Assembly: GCA_963765555.1 (NCBI GenBank)
Contig: CAVXWX010000012.1
Span: 434,001 to 498,000 of the forward strand
Length of the DNA stretch: 64,000 nt
Reading direction: 5' to 3'
Origin: JL08 sp963765555
GTDB lineage: Bacteria; Pseudomonadota; Alphaproteobacteria; Rhodobacterales; Rhodobacteraceae
The notes under the pieces are model-generated. The model had not been told where the DNA came from, did no database searches, and saw only the letters and a list, made by a program, of their open reading frames with translations. Below are positions 1-7,339 of this stretch, piece after piece (position 1 is the first letter of the stretch; every line of letters begins with the position of its first letter). The translations under genes were made by a program, and so were the position numbers.

Positions 1-14
1 TCGTATTGGCCGCA

Positions 15-30
15 TGATCACACGTGATCA
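15..30. promoter_or_regulatory. Inverted repeat upstream of pyk
   Basis: A 7-bp perfect inverted repeat (TGATCAC, two bases, GTGATCA) lies about 160 bp before the pyruvate kinase start. The size and symmetry suit a dimeric regulator site, but no regulator can be named and the gene to its left is outside the window. Function is inference only. Confidence 0.3.
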
Positions 31-118
31 GCCAGCGACCGGGCCGGTTTTCGCCATGGATAGAAAATGGGGTATACGTCATATTGGTGTCACCTGTTTT
101 CCCGCAGGTTTAGGCCAG

Positions 119-147
119 TTGCCCACGGAATGGAATTGGGTGATAAC
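119..147 (+). promoter_or_regulatory. Candidate sigma-70 promoter for pyk
   Basis: TTGCCC and GATAAC are separated by 17 bp, which fits a housekeeping -35/-10 pair. The implied transcript start is about 35 bp before the pyk start codon. This is a pattern match only. Confidence 0.35.
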
Positions 148-190
148 AGGCTGCGCGGTTAGCGTTAACATAGACGACAAGGAAAACCGG

Positions 191-1638
191 ATGAGACGAC
201 TGCGGAACGTAAAAATTGTGGCCACGCTTGGTCCGGCTTCGGACAGCTATGAAATGATCCGCGCCCTGCACGAGGCAGGGGCCGATGTGTTCCGCCTGAA
301 CATGTCCCATGGCAGCCATGCGGAAATCGCCAAGAAACACGCGATCATCCGCCAGATCGAGCAGGATCTGGACAGCCCGATCGCAATTCTGGCCGATCTG
401 CAGGGGCCAAAACTGCGCGTCGGCACCTTTGCCAAAGGCGAAGAGGAACTGGAACAGGGCGCGGCGTTCCGGCTGGACCTGAACGAGGCCGAAGGCGATG
501 CGACCCGCGTGTGCCTGCCGCATCCGGAAATCTTTTCGGTGCTGCAATCGGGGGCCAGCCTGTTGGTGAATGACGGCAAGATCCGCTTGCAGGTCAAATC
601 CTGCGGGGCCGATTTTGCCGATTGCACGGTGATTGCGGGCGGCACCATTTCCGACCGCAAGGGCGTGAACGTGCCCGATGTGGTGCTGCCGCTGGCCGCG
701 CTGTCGGCCAAGGACCGCGCCGATCTGGAATTTGTCTGCGAACTGGGCGTTGACTGGCTGGCGCTGTCCTTTGTGCAGCGCCCCGAAGATGTGGACGAGG
801 CCCGCGCTGCTGGCCAAAGGCCGCGCCGCGATCCTGTCCAAGATCGAAAAACCGTCCGCCGTGGAACGGTTCGATGATATTCTGGCCGTCAGCGATGGCA
901 TCATGGTCGCGCGGGGCGATCTGGGCGTGGAACTGCCGGTGCAGAACGTGCCGCCGATCCAGAAACGTCTGGTGCGCCGCTGCCGCAGCTGCCGCCAAAC
1001 CGGTGATCGTGGCCACGCAGATGCTGGAAAGCATGATCGAAAGCCCGATGCCCACCCGCGCCGAAGTCTCCGACGTGGCGACCGCAATCTATGAAGGCGC
1101 CGATGCGGTCATGCTGTCGGCGGAATCAGCCGCGGGCCACTATCCGGTCGAAGCGGTGACAACGATGAACAATGTCGCCGTCGAGGTCGAAAACGATCCG
1201 ACCTACACCCAGATCATCGAAGCCTCGCGCACCGCCAACCGTGCCAGCGTGGCCGATGGCATCGTGGCCGCCGCCCGCGAAATTGCCGAAACCACCGATA
1301 TCAAGGCGATCTGCTGTTTCACCCAAAGCGGCACCACCGCGCTGCTGACCGCGCGCGAACGTCCGCGCGTGCCGATCATCGCGATGACATCGGTGCGCGA
1401 GACCGCGCGCCGTCTGGCGCTCAGCTGGGGTACGAATTGCGTGATGACGGGCGAGCTTGAGCGGTTCAAGATGGCCGTTGTCAACGCCGCGCGTGCCGCC
1501 CGCGCGGGCGGCTTTGCCGAACCGACCGACCAGATCGTGGTGACAGCGGGCGTGCCGTTCAACGTACCGGGAAGCACCAATATCCTTCGGGTTGCGCCCT
1601 GCGACGAACGTTTGATTTTCAACACCGATCCGGAGTAA
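191..1638 (+). CDS. pyk: Pyruvate kinase (read through two frameshifts)
   Basis: Catalyses phosphoenolpyruvate plus ADP to pyruvate plus ATP, the last step of glycolysis, in the cytoplasm. The protein starts MRRLRNVKIVATLGPAS; further family motifs are NMSHGS, ADLQGPKLR, LVNDGKI, SKIEKPSA, MVARGDLGVE and ATQMLESM, and the C-terminal regulatory domain carries FTQSGTTA. The reading passes through three frames, with one extra base near 806-811 and another near 987. Removing both gives about 481 residues, normal for the family, and the span is 2 modulo 3 as two insertions predict. An in-frame extension to base 14 exists but has no family similarity, so the ATG at 191 is preferred. The lesions are more likely sequence errors than inactivation. 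Confidence 0.9.
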
Positions 1639-1671
1639 CCTTAGCCCGAGATATAAAAAAGGGGCAGGGCG

Positions 1672-1896
1672 ATGGAACCGGATCTGGCGCTTGTGATCGG
1701 GCTTGTGATTGCGGGGTTTTCAATCCCGTCGATGATGTCGGCCGTCACCGACGGGCGCGCGCCGCGGGCGTCGGCGCTGACGATCCTGATATCCTTTGCC
1801 CTGATTTTTTACGCCGTCTATCAAAAACCCGGCGGCTACAGCATGTCCGAAATCCCCGATGCCTTTGTGAACGTCATGTCGCAGTTCTTCCGCTGA
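1672..1896 (+). CDS. Small conserved-type membrane protein
   Basis: A 74-residue protein with two likely membrane segments, about residues 5-25 and 36-52, joined by a loop containing DGRAPRAS. A GGGGCAGGG Shine-Dalgarno-like stretch precedes the ATG. It follows pyk by 33 bp and precedes rpmI, so it may be co-transcribed with pyk. I do not recognise a named family. Codon use matches the neighbours, which supports it being a real gene. Confidence 0.65.
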   Translation: MEPDLALVIGLVIAGFSIPSMMSAVTDGRAPRASALTILISFALIFYAVYQKPGGYSMSEIPDAFVNVMSQFFR

Positions 1897-2036
1897 CCGG
1901 CCGCGCGCCGGGAAATTGTCCTTTCCCTCTTGCCCTGTGAAGCATTGCCGCCTATACGGCGCGTCTGTTCGTGCGTCCGGCCAATATGGCATGCCGAGTC
2001 GTGCGTGAACCGACCCAAATACGATAGGAGACGGAA

Positions 2037-2237
2037 ATGCCCAAGATGAAGACGAAATCGAGCTGCAAAAAGCGGTTCAAGGTGACGGCCACGGGCCGCG
2101 TTCTGACGGCCCAGGCCGGCAAGCGCCACGGCATGATCAAACGCACAAACAAATTCCTGCGCAACGCGCGCGGCACAACGACACTGTCGGCCCCTGATGA
2201 GAAAATCATCAAGTCGATGATGCCGTACGCACGCTAA
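2037..2237 (+). CDS. rpmI: 50S ribosomal protein L35
   Basis: Component of the large ribosomal subunit. The 66-residue basic protein MPKMKTKSSCKKRFKVTATG ending MMPYAR has the full length and composition of L35. AGGAG lies 7 bp before the ATG. It is 12 bp upstream of rplT, the usual pair. infC, often the first gene of this operon in other bacteria, is not upstream here. Confidence 0.97.
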   Translation: MPKMKTKSSCKKRFKVTATGRVLTAQAGKRHGMIKRTNKFLRNARGTTTLSAPDEKIIKSMMPYAR

Positions 2238-2249
2238 GGAGGGAATGAT

Positions 2250-2615
2250 ATGTCTCGCGTAAAATCCGGCGTTGTCACCCACGCCCGCCACAAAAAAGTC
2301 ATCAAAGCCGCCAAAGGCTATTACGGCCGCCGCAAAAGCACCTTCAAGGTCGCCGCGCAGGCCGTGGACAAGGCCAACCAGTACGCCACCCGCGACCGCA
2401 AGAACCGCAAGCGCAATTTCCGCGCCCTGTGGATCCAGCGGATCAACGCCGCGGTGCGCAGCCATGACGAGGCGCTGACATACAGCCGCTTCATCAACGG
2501 CCTGTCGCTGGCCGGTATCGAAGTAGACCGCAAGGTTCTGGCCGATCTGGCCGTGCACGAACCTGCCGCCTTCGGTGCAATCGTAGAACAAGCCAAGGGC
2601 GCGCTGAGCGCGTAA
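2250..2615 (+). CDS. rplT: 50S ribosomal protein L20
   Basis: Large-subunit protein that binds 23S rRNA and is needed for early assembly. The 121-residue product has the L20 signatures HARHKKVIKAAKGYYGRRKS near the start and WIQRINAAVR in the centre, with the usual basic N-terminal arm. AAGGAGGG precedes the ATG. It follows rpmI and ends at a strong hairpin terminator. In other bacteria L20 can repress its own operon through the leader; nothing specific for that was recognised here. Confidence 0.97.
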   Translation: MSRVKSGVVTHARHKKVIKAAKGYYGRRKSTFKVAAQAVDKANQYATRDRKNRKRNFRALWIQRINAAVRSHDEALTYSRFINGLSLAGIEVDRKVLADLAVHEPAAFGAIVEQAKGALSA

Positions 2616-2640
2616 GCGTAAAAGCCACCGTTGGTAAGAG

Positions 2641-2670
2641 AAAAGCCGCCCCCTGCTCGGGCGGCTTTTT
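2641..2670 (+). terminator. Intrinsic terminator after rplT (repeat copy 1)
   Basis: A 7-bp GC stem (GCCGCCC / GGGCGGC) with a 7-base loop is followed by TTTTT and preceded by AAAA, so it could act on both strands. The hairpin is also the first part of an intergenic repeat present three times in the next 2 kb. Confidence 0.8.
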
Positions 2671-2793
2671 GCTGTGCGGGGTCGGCGAGTTCACACCCAT
2701 CGGGCTTGCATAGTTAAATGAAGCAACAGTTGCCGAAGGTTTCCTCGGGAGCGATAGGTGGGTGTTGGGTGTGCGGACAATTCTGCCGTTGGA
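2641..2793. repeat. Intergenic repeat, copy 1 of 3
   Basis: The terminator hairpin is followed by GTGCGGGGTCGGCGAGT and, about 55 bases on, by TCGGGAGCGATAGGTGG and TGTTGGGTGTGCGG. The same blocks in the same order and spacing recur at copy 2. The stretch between the blocks is about 70 % alike by eye. It lies between rplT and the leftward DUF3592-like gene. Confidence 0.75.
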
Positions 2794-2850
2794 CATAATT
2801 GCTGCAATGTCCGGTTTTGTGCGGAGATTGCGGTATTTTGGCCATCCAGA

Positions 2851-3306
2851 TTATGTTCTTTTTCGCTTCCAGCAGATGTAAGCACCACCCGTCAGGAAAA
2901 TAATTCCACCAATTGATGCGAACATTTTACCGAAAGTCTTGCTCCACTCAGTCATCGAAATACTTCTCATTTCACCAGTTGGCCAATCGACAAGGCCAGC
3001 TACAACATCGCCTTGGTTGTGGGGCTTCGGACTAACCCACGTGTTTCCAGAGTACCTAAGCTTCTTGCCGTCGGTAGTGGTTGCTTCAAACCAGGGGCGA
3101 TATACTTGACCATTATCGCTTCGCTTGCTTTCAACCTCAACTACTAGCAATTCAGCTTCGGTTGCACGTGAATTGAACGACGCCGCAGACCATACCATAT
3201 AGCTTCCAAAAAGAAAAAAAATCGTTCCATTTAAAACGGCAACATACGGGACCGTGCGAATACACTTGATAACGAAATCCGAAAAACTTGTTGGCATGGA
3301 GAGCAT
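2851..3306 (-). CDS. DUF3592-like membrane protein, low GC
   Basis: A 151-residue protein with a membrane segment near residues 20-42 and another near 125-145, enclosing a soluble domain with YRPWFEATTTDGK and HNQGDVVAGLVDWPTGE. This two-helix layout with a YRP...G...GD core resembles the DUF3592 family, whose function is unknown. A second ATG three codons in (MPTSFSDF) is an alternative start. GC content is clearly below the surrounding chromosome, and the gene lies between two repeat copies, which suggests recent acquisition. Confidence 0.65.
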   Translation of the reverse strand: MLSMPTSFSDFVIKCIRTVPYVAVLNGTIFFLFGSYMVWSAASFNSRATEAELLVVEVESKRSDNGQVYRPWFEATTTDGKKLRYSGNTWVSPKPHNQGDVVAGLVDWPTGEMRSISMTEWSKTFGKMFASIGGIIFLTGGAYICWKRKRT

Positions 3307-3561
3307 TGGTGGAAATTTTCCTAAATTTTTTTTCCGCTGCAGCAGGATATAGATATTCCAACATCAACGGACAAAAGTCGAACAAAGTCATATCAACACT
3401 TGTTCTCTAAACTAACCATGTGTGAACTCAAGCGGCGGTTCATTATTGAGACGAATGAAAGCGGACTTTCTTGCACGTCGCAGCATCTGTTAAAGAGACC
3501 TCAAACCGGACATCGCGCTTCAAGCCTTGCTCTCCCTGATCTGCACCCTTCACGGCAAAGC
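3307..3561. other. AT-richer intergenic stretch before repeat copy 2
   Basis: No convincing gene. The leftward half is AT-rich and probably carries the promoter of the leftward membrane protein gene. From about 3520 rightward the sequence (CAAGCCTTGCTCT and GCACCCTTCACGGCAA) is shared with the stretch before repeat copy 3. Short open frames here have no recognisable product. Confidence 0.5.
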
Positions 3562-3711
3562 GCCGCCCCCTGCTCGGGCGGCTTTTTGCTGTGCGGGGTC
3601 GGCGAGTCTCAAACCCGTTGGGTTTGCAAAACCAGATCAGGCAACCGTTGCCGCGTTTTTCTTCGGGAGCGATAGGTGGATGTTGGGTGTGCGGGGCGAA
3701 GGTGCCGTTTG
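3562..3711. repeat. Intergenic repeat, copy 2 of 3
   Basis: It has the same terminator-like hairpin as copy 1 (stem 3562-3568 with 3576-3582, then TTTTT), then GTGCGGGGTCGGCGAGT and, near the end, the TCGGGAGCGATAGGTGG and GTTGGGTGTGCGG blocks. It contains two further hairpins, CAAACCC/GGGTTTG at 3610-3626 and GGCAAC/GTTGCC at 3640-3652, the second followed by TTTTT. The methyltransferase stop codon lies 8 bp beyond the end, so the repeat is immediately downstream of that leftward gene. Confidence 0.75.
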
Positions 3712-3718
3712 ACTTCAA

Positions 3719-4501
3719 TTAATTGGGCTTCGAGATAGCGAAGCTAAATCGCCCCGTCGAAAAGAAGTGCTCACCGCGGTCGTCCAACTCGGCTTGTTCG
3801 TTCGACCAGAGTTCCAATTCTTCCATCGGGATCGAATTTTGTGAGCTGACATAAGCCTTGATAAAGGGGACGATCATCGCCCCATAGCAACCTTCGTATC
3901 TGTCAACGTTAACGATGGGAAAATAGGTCACATCATCGACAACCAAACCGGATTTTTGAAGCCTTGCCGCCAGAGTTCTGGGTAGACGACTGTCCGCGCA
4001 ATGGGGCGCAAAGGCTTTCAAGACACGCTCCATGCGCTCGGGGTTTTCACTATGCCAACAAACGGCATCCCAATCTGTCGCAAGAATTAAGCCACGCCCA
4101 TCTGGTTTCAATACGCGGTAGATCTCTGAGCAAAATGTTTCAATATCAGGAACGTATTCTGCGACCTGGGTACTTACGACCACATCAAAGCTCTCGTCTT
4201 CAAAGGGCAGTTCGGTCGCATCGCCAACTTGGTACGACACCCACGGGTGCGATGCGTTTGATGCTGCGCGGTCAACCATCTGTTTTGATATATCAATACC
4301 AACGACCTTGCCGGAAGGGCCGACCGCGTCTGCCATCGCCGTCGCTAGAAACCCTGGACCGCTTCCAATATCCAGCACATTTTCGCCATCAGTTACCGAA
4401 AGACGCCTTAACGTATCCTTTCGCTGAGCGACAACATCCGGCCCAAGGTAAACCGCTTCCAGACGCTCCGCCGCCGCTTCGTCGTATTCCAATCCCGACA
4501 T
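3719..4501 (-). CDS. Class I SAM-dependent methyltransferase
   Basis: A 260-residue enzyme of the Methyltransf_11 type, cytoplasmic. Motif I VLDIGSGPGF is near residues 42-51, the acidic ribose-binding loop VVGIDISKQM follows, then GDATELPFEDESFDVV (motifs II-III) and RVLKPDGRGLI. The C-terminal third, containing VDRYEGCYGAM, may set the substrate, which cannot be inferred. It resembles UbiE- or arsenite-methyltransferase-like proteins in layout but lacks an obvious cysteine cluster. It sits alone between two repeat copies and points the same way as the DUF3592-like gene. Confidence 0.85.
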   Translation of the reverse strand: MSGLEYDEAAAERLEAVYLGPDVVAQRKDTLRRLSVTDGENVLDIGSGPGFLATAMADAVGPSGKVVGIDISKQMVDRAASNASHPWVSYQVGDATELPFEDESFDVVVSTQVAEYVPDIETFCSEIYRVLKPDGRGLILATDWDAVCWHSENPERMERVLKAFAPHCADSRLPRTLAARLQKSGLVVDDVTYFPIVNVDRYEGCYGAMIVPFIKAYVSSQNSIPMEELELWSNEQAELDDRGEHFFSTGRFSFAISKPN

Positions 4502-4720
4502 CGCACCGTTCCAAATTTTTTGTGTTTAATGACATCAAACTAGTGTCATCCGGTCTTTTTGGATACGGGCAATTCTTCAAGCCTCGCTCTGCACCCTTCA
4601 CGGCAAGGCGCCGCCCCCCCTGCCCGGGCGGCTTTTTACTGTGCGGGGTCGGCGGAATTTTCGAAAAATTCCGGCCCGCTTTATGGGACATAAAGCGCCT
4701 TGTCCGTGCCGGTGTGCCGC
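4502..4720. repeat. Intergenic repeat, copy 3 (partial), with two further hairpins
   Basis: About 4568-4653 repeats the segment before copy 2 and its hairpin (stem 4610-4616 with 4626-4632, then TTTTT) and GTGCGGGGTCGGCG. The second half of the repeat is missing. In its place are two perfect hairpins: GGAATTTT/AAAATTCC at 4654-4672 and CGCTTTATG/CATAAAGCG at 4677-4697. The last may end the leftward GFA-family transcript. No gene is seen here. Confidence 0.65.
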
Positions 4721-5128
4721 CTATCTGTCGGGCAGCGCCTCAAACGCGGGCACGTCCGCTGCGATCACGTGGAAGGGTTGTTGGTCCTTGGTATAGATCG
4801 CCGCCTGCGGCGTGCCGAACTGCGTCGGATCGTCCAGCGCGCCGGCCTTCAGCACAACCTGATCATAGCCCGCGATCCGTGTCAGAATCGGCGTACCGCA
4901 GGTGCCGCAAAACTCGCGCGTCACCGGATTTTCCAGATCGCTGCGCGCAAAGCTTTGCGGTGTGCCGCGCACATAGCGGACCCCGTTAGCGGGCATCATC
5001 ATGAAAAAGTTCGGCCCGCCGCCCGAAATATACTGGCACGGGCGGCAATGGCATTGCCCCCGAAACCCCGGTTCGCCCTCGGCCTCGAACCGCAAGGCGC
5101 CGCAGTAACATCCACCTGTCAGTTTCAT
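4721..5128 (-). CDS. GFA (CENP-V) family zinc protein
   Basis: A 135-residue single-domain protein of the glutathione-dependent formaldehyde-activating (GFA) fold. Zinc-binding cysteines appear as GGCYCG near the start, QCHCRPC near residue 25 and FCGTCGTP near residue 75, and the C-terminal VLKAGALDDP is typical. Members are often annotated formaldehyde-activating, but most have no proven activity, so the substrate is left open. It lies just left of pheS and is transcribed away from it. Confidence 0.85.
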   Translation of the reverse strand: MKLTGGCYCGALRFEAEGEPGFRGQCHCRPCQYISGGGPNFFMMMPANGVRYVRGTPQSFARSDLENPVTREFCGTCGTPILTRIAGYDQVVLKAGALDDPTQFGTPQAAIYTKDQQPFHVIAADVPAFEALPDR

Positions 5129-5254
5129 ATCGGTGTTCCTTTGTGCAAATCTGTGTGGGGACTGTGCCGCGCCGCCACGCCAAAGGCCAGCGCGCCCTTG
5201 CTTTCACGCGCCCTTGTGATAGCAGAGCGGGGATGAATTTCCGGGGGGTCCGTG

Positions 5255-6328
5255 ATGGACGATCTTAAGCGCAAATACCTTGATCAGATCGCAAATGCCG
5301 CAGATGAATCCGCGCTTGAGGATATCCGCGTCGGTGCCGTCGGCAAAAAGGGCGAGGTTGCGCTGAAGATGCGCGAACTGGGCAAGATGACGCCCGAAGA
5401 ACGGCAGGTCGCCGGCCCCGCGCTGAACGCCCTGAAGGACGAGATCAATTCCGCGCTCGCCGCGAAAAAGGCCGCATTGGGCGATGCCGCGCTGAACGAA
5501 CGGTTGCGCACCGAATGGCTGGACGTGACATTGCCGGGGCGCACCCGCGCGCAAGGCACCATCCATCCGGTGTCGCAGGTCACAGAAGAACTCACCGCGA
5601 TCTTTGCCGAGATGGGGTTTTCCGTGGCCGAAGGGCCGCGCATCGACACCGACTGGTATAATTTCGATGCGCTGAACATCCCCTCGCACCACCCCGCGCG
5701 CGCGGAAATGGATACGTTCTACATGCACCGTGCGGACGGCGACAACCGCCCGCCCCACGTGTTGCGCACCCATACCAGCCCCGTGCAGATCCGCACGATG
5801 GAAGCGGAAGGCGCGCCGCTGCGCATCATCTGCCCGGGCGGCGTGTACCGCGCCGATTACGACCAGACCCATACGCCGATGTTCCATCAGGTCGAAGGGT
5901 TGGCGATTGATAAAAACATCAGCATGGCCAACCTGAAATGGACGCTGGAAGAATTCTTTAGCGCGTTTTTCGAAATCGAAGGCATCAAGACCCGCTTTCG
6001 CGCGTCGCATTTCCCGTTCACCGAACCGTCAGCCGAGGTTGATATCCAGTGTTCATGGGTCGACGGGCAGTTGCGCATCGGCGAAGGCGACGGCTGGATG
6101 GAAGTACTGGGCAGCGGCATGGTGCACCCCAAGGTGCTGGCCGCAGGCGGCATTGATCCCGAAGCGTGGCAGGGCTTTGCCTTTGGCATGGGGATCGACC
6201 GGATTGCGATGCTGAAATACGGCATCCCCGATCTGCGCGCGTTCTTTGATTCAGACCTGCGCTGGCTGCGCCATTACGGATTTGCCTCGCTGGACCAGCC
6301 GAACCTGCATGGCGGGTTGAGTAGGTGA
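5255..6328 (+). CDS. pheS: Phenylalanine-tRNA ligase alpha subunit
   Basis: Catalytic subunit of the alpha2beta2 enzyme that charges tRNA-Phe. The 357-residue protein has an N-terminal helical arm that contacts tRNA, class II motif 2 around GGVYRADYDQTHTPMFHQVE and motif 3 GMGIDRIAMLKYGI near the C-terminus. The ATG at 5255 is preferred to the GTG at 5252 because GGGGGG lies 6-11 bp before it. The gene is intact in one frame, unlike its partner pheT 2 kb downstream. Two unrelated loci separate the subunits instead of the common pheST operon. Confidence 0.96.
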   Translation: MDDLKRKYLDQIANAADESALEDIRVGAVGKKGEVALKMRELGKMTPEERQVAGPALNALKDEINSALAAKKAALGDAALNERLRTEWLDVTLPGRTRAQGTIHPVSQVTEELTAIFAEMGFSVAEGPRIDTDWYNFDALNIPSHHPARAEMDTFYMHRADGDNRPPHVLRTHTSPVQIRTMEAEGAPLRIICPGGVYRADYDQTHTPMFHQVEGLAIDKNISMANLKWTLEEFFSAFFEIEGIKTRFRASHFPFTEPSAEVDIQCSWVDGQLRIGEGDGWMEVLGSGMVHPKVLAAGGIDPEAWQGFAFGMGIDRIAMLKYGIPDLRAFFDSDLRWLRHYGFASLDQPNLHGGLSR

Positions 6329-6975
6329 GTGAGACGATCACCGTCGTGCCAAAACATTTGTTCAGATTTTGCTTGGGTTGCGCCGGCTACCGAATGGCTA
6401 AGAAACTTGCAATTGTTGTTGGCGTGTTCGTCGCTTGGCGGCAATTGGGGCAGTGGCGTACTGAGAAAGTCGCCGTCAAACGAAGCGAACTTGGCGAAGA
6501 ACTAATTTCTGGTCTCAAATGAAATATTCTTTAAAATCAAATCTATCAGATCACCGTTTGGATATGGGCCGCCTGACGGAGAAGTTGACGATGGTACTTT
6601 CGATTTTGTCCGTAGACTCAACGAACTTGCTGCACTTGACGACGAATTCGCGAAACTCAGCCAATTGACAGGTTCGAGCAAGGGCTTGGCTAGGATGATG
6701 CATCGTTGACGAAATCAATCGAGGAACTTGTTTGAGGCACGCGTAAAGTTGATCTCGGGTTTGCAGGGGATGATTCGACATACTCGCGGAGAGTTGCGAT
6801 ACGGCACGAAAATACTCTGCAGAAAATACAGCAGTGCGGGTTAAGAGATATGAAGCACTAATATGGGAAGATTGAAGAACAAGACATGGATCCAATTAAT
6901 TCGCTTTTAGAACCTGCTCTAAGAGATATTGAGGCAAGGTTAATCCCCCTGATCCGGCTAGAGCTAAAGCACTGA
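6325..6975 (+). pseudogene. Broken low-GC hypothetical gene
   Basis: Successive frames carry parts of one protein: a membrane helix IVVGVFVAWRQLGQWR and KRSELGEEL, then KSIRSPFGYGPPDGE and FDFVRRLNELAALDDEF, then KSIEELV, EARVKLISGLQGMIRHTR, and a tail LLEPALRDIEARLIPLIRL. This matches the layout of a common uncharacterised family: one helix then a long coiled domain with an RSPFGYG-type motif. At least four frame changes are needed, the first near 6519. The stretch is AT-richer than its surroundings. Whether it is truly decayed or only mis-sequenced cannot be decided, because essential genes nearby show similar lesions. Confidence 0.5.
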
Positions 6976-7339
6976 TCCCAAACCCCACACGAAATCCCCA
7001 CCTCCGGCATCTCACCGGGGCGGTTCCTGTCTGCATCTTCGCTCTCTGCACGCTCTGAAACTCTGCCAGTAAAGGGCGGCGCCGCCGGTTCGGACGGAAA
7101 AGGGAACGGGAAAACCCGCGCCCCGACCCATGGGGCAAGGCACCCCGCGTCACCGGGGCCGGATGTCCTGTGGCTACGACAACGGGCGTGTTGGCACCCG
7201 TCGAAGGATCGATCGCGGCAAGGTTTAGTGCGCTTGGGTTAAACATGCCCTACAGCGGCGTACGCCGCCGCATTTCTTGACAGATTGCGCGCGCGCGGTC
7301 AGCCTTGCCCCCGTGACCCAACAACGGGGAGAGGGACAG
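6976..7339. other. Unassigned 364-bp intergenic region
   Basis: No gene could be supported. The middle is rich in short GC inverted repeats (for example GGGCGGCGCCGCC near 7075). The 116-residue leftward frame over it (ALPHGSGRGFSRSLFRPN and so on) resembles no family. TTGACA at 7276-7281 could be a -35 element for the downstream gene, but no good -10 was seen. A structured RNA is possible but matches none that I recognise. Confidence 0.4.

Noticed and set aside
14..190. N-terminal extension of pyruvate kinase from base 14
   Set aside because: The extra 59 residues have no family similarity; the conserved start is at 191 and a promoter-like pair lies inside the extension.
191..1638. pyk as a true pseudogene
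   Set aside because: All catalytic motifs are intact, only two one-base insertions are needed, and the same kind of lesion occurs in indispensable genes.
2641..4700. Classical integron cassette array
   Set aside because: No integrase gene, no attI and no complete attC with paired R''-L''/L'-R' boxes were found. Only the layout and a GTTGGGT match are suggestive, so it is reported as a repeat, not an integron.
6976..7339. tmRNA, RNase P RNA or cobalamin riboswitch
   Set aside because: I looked for the conserved cores of each on both strands and found none.
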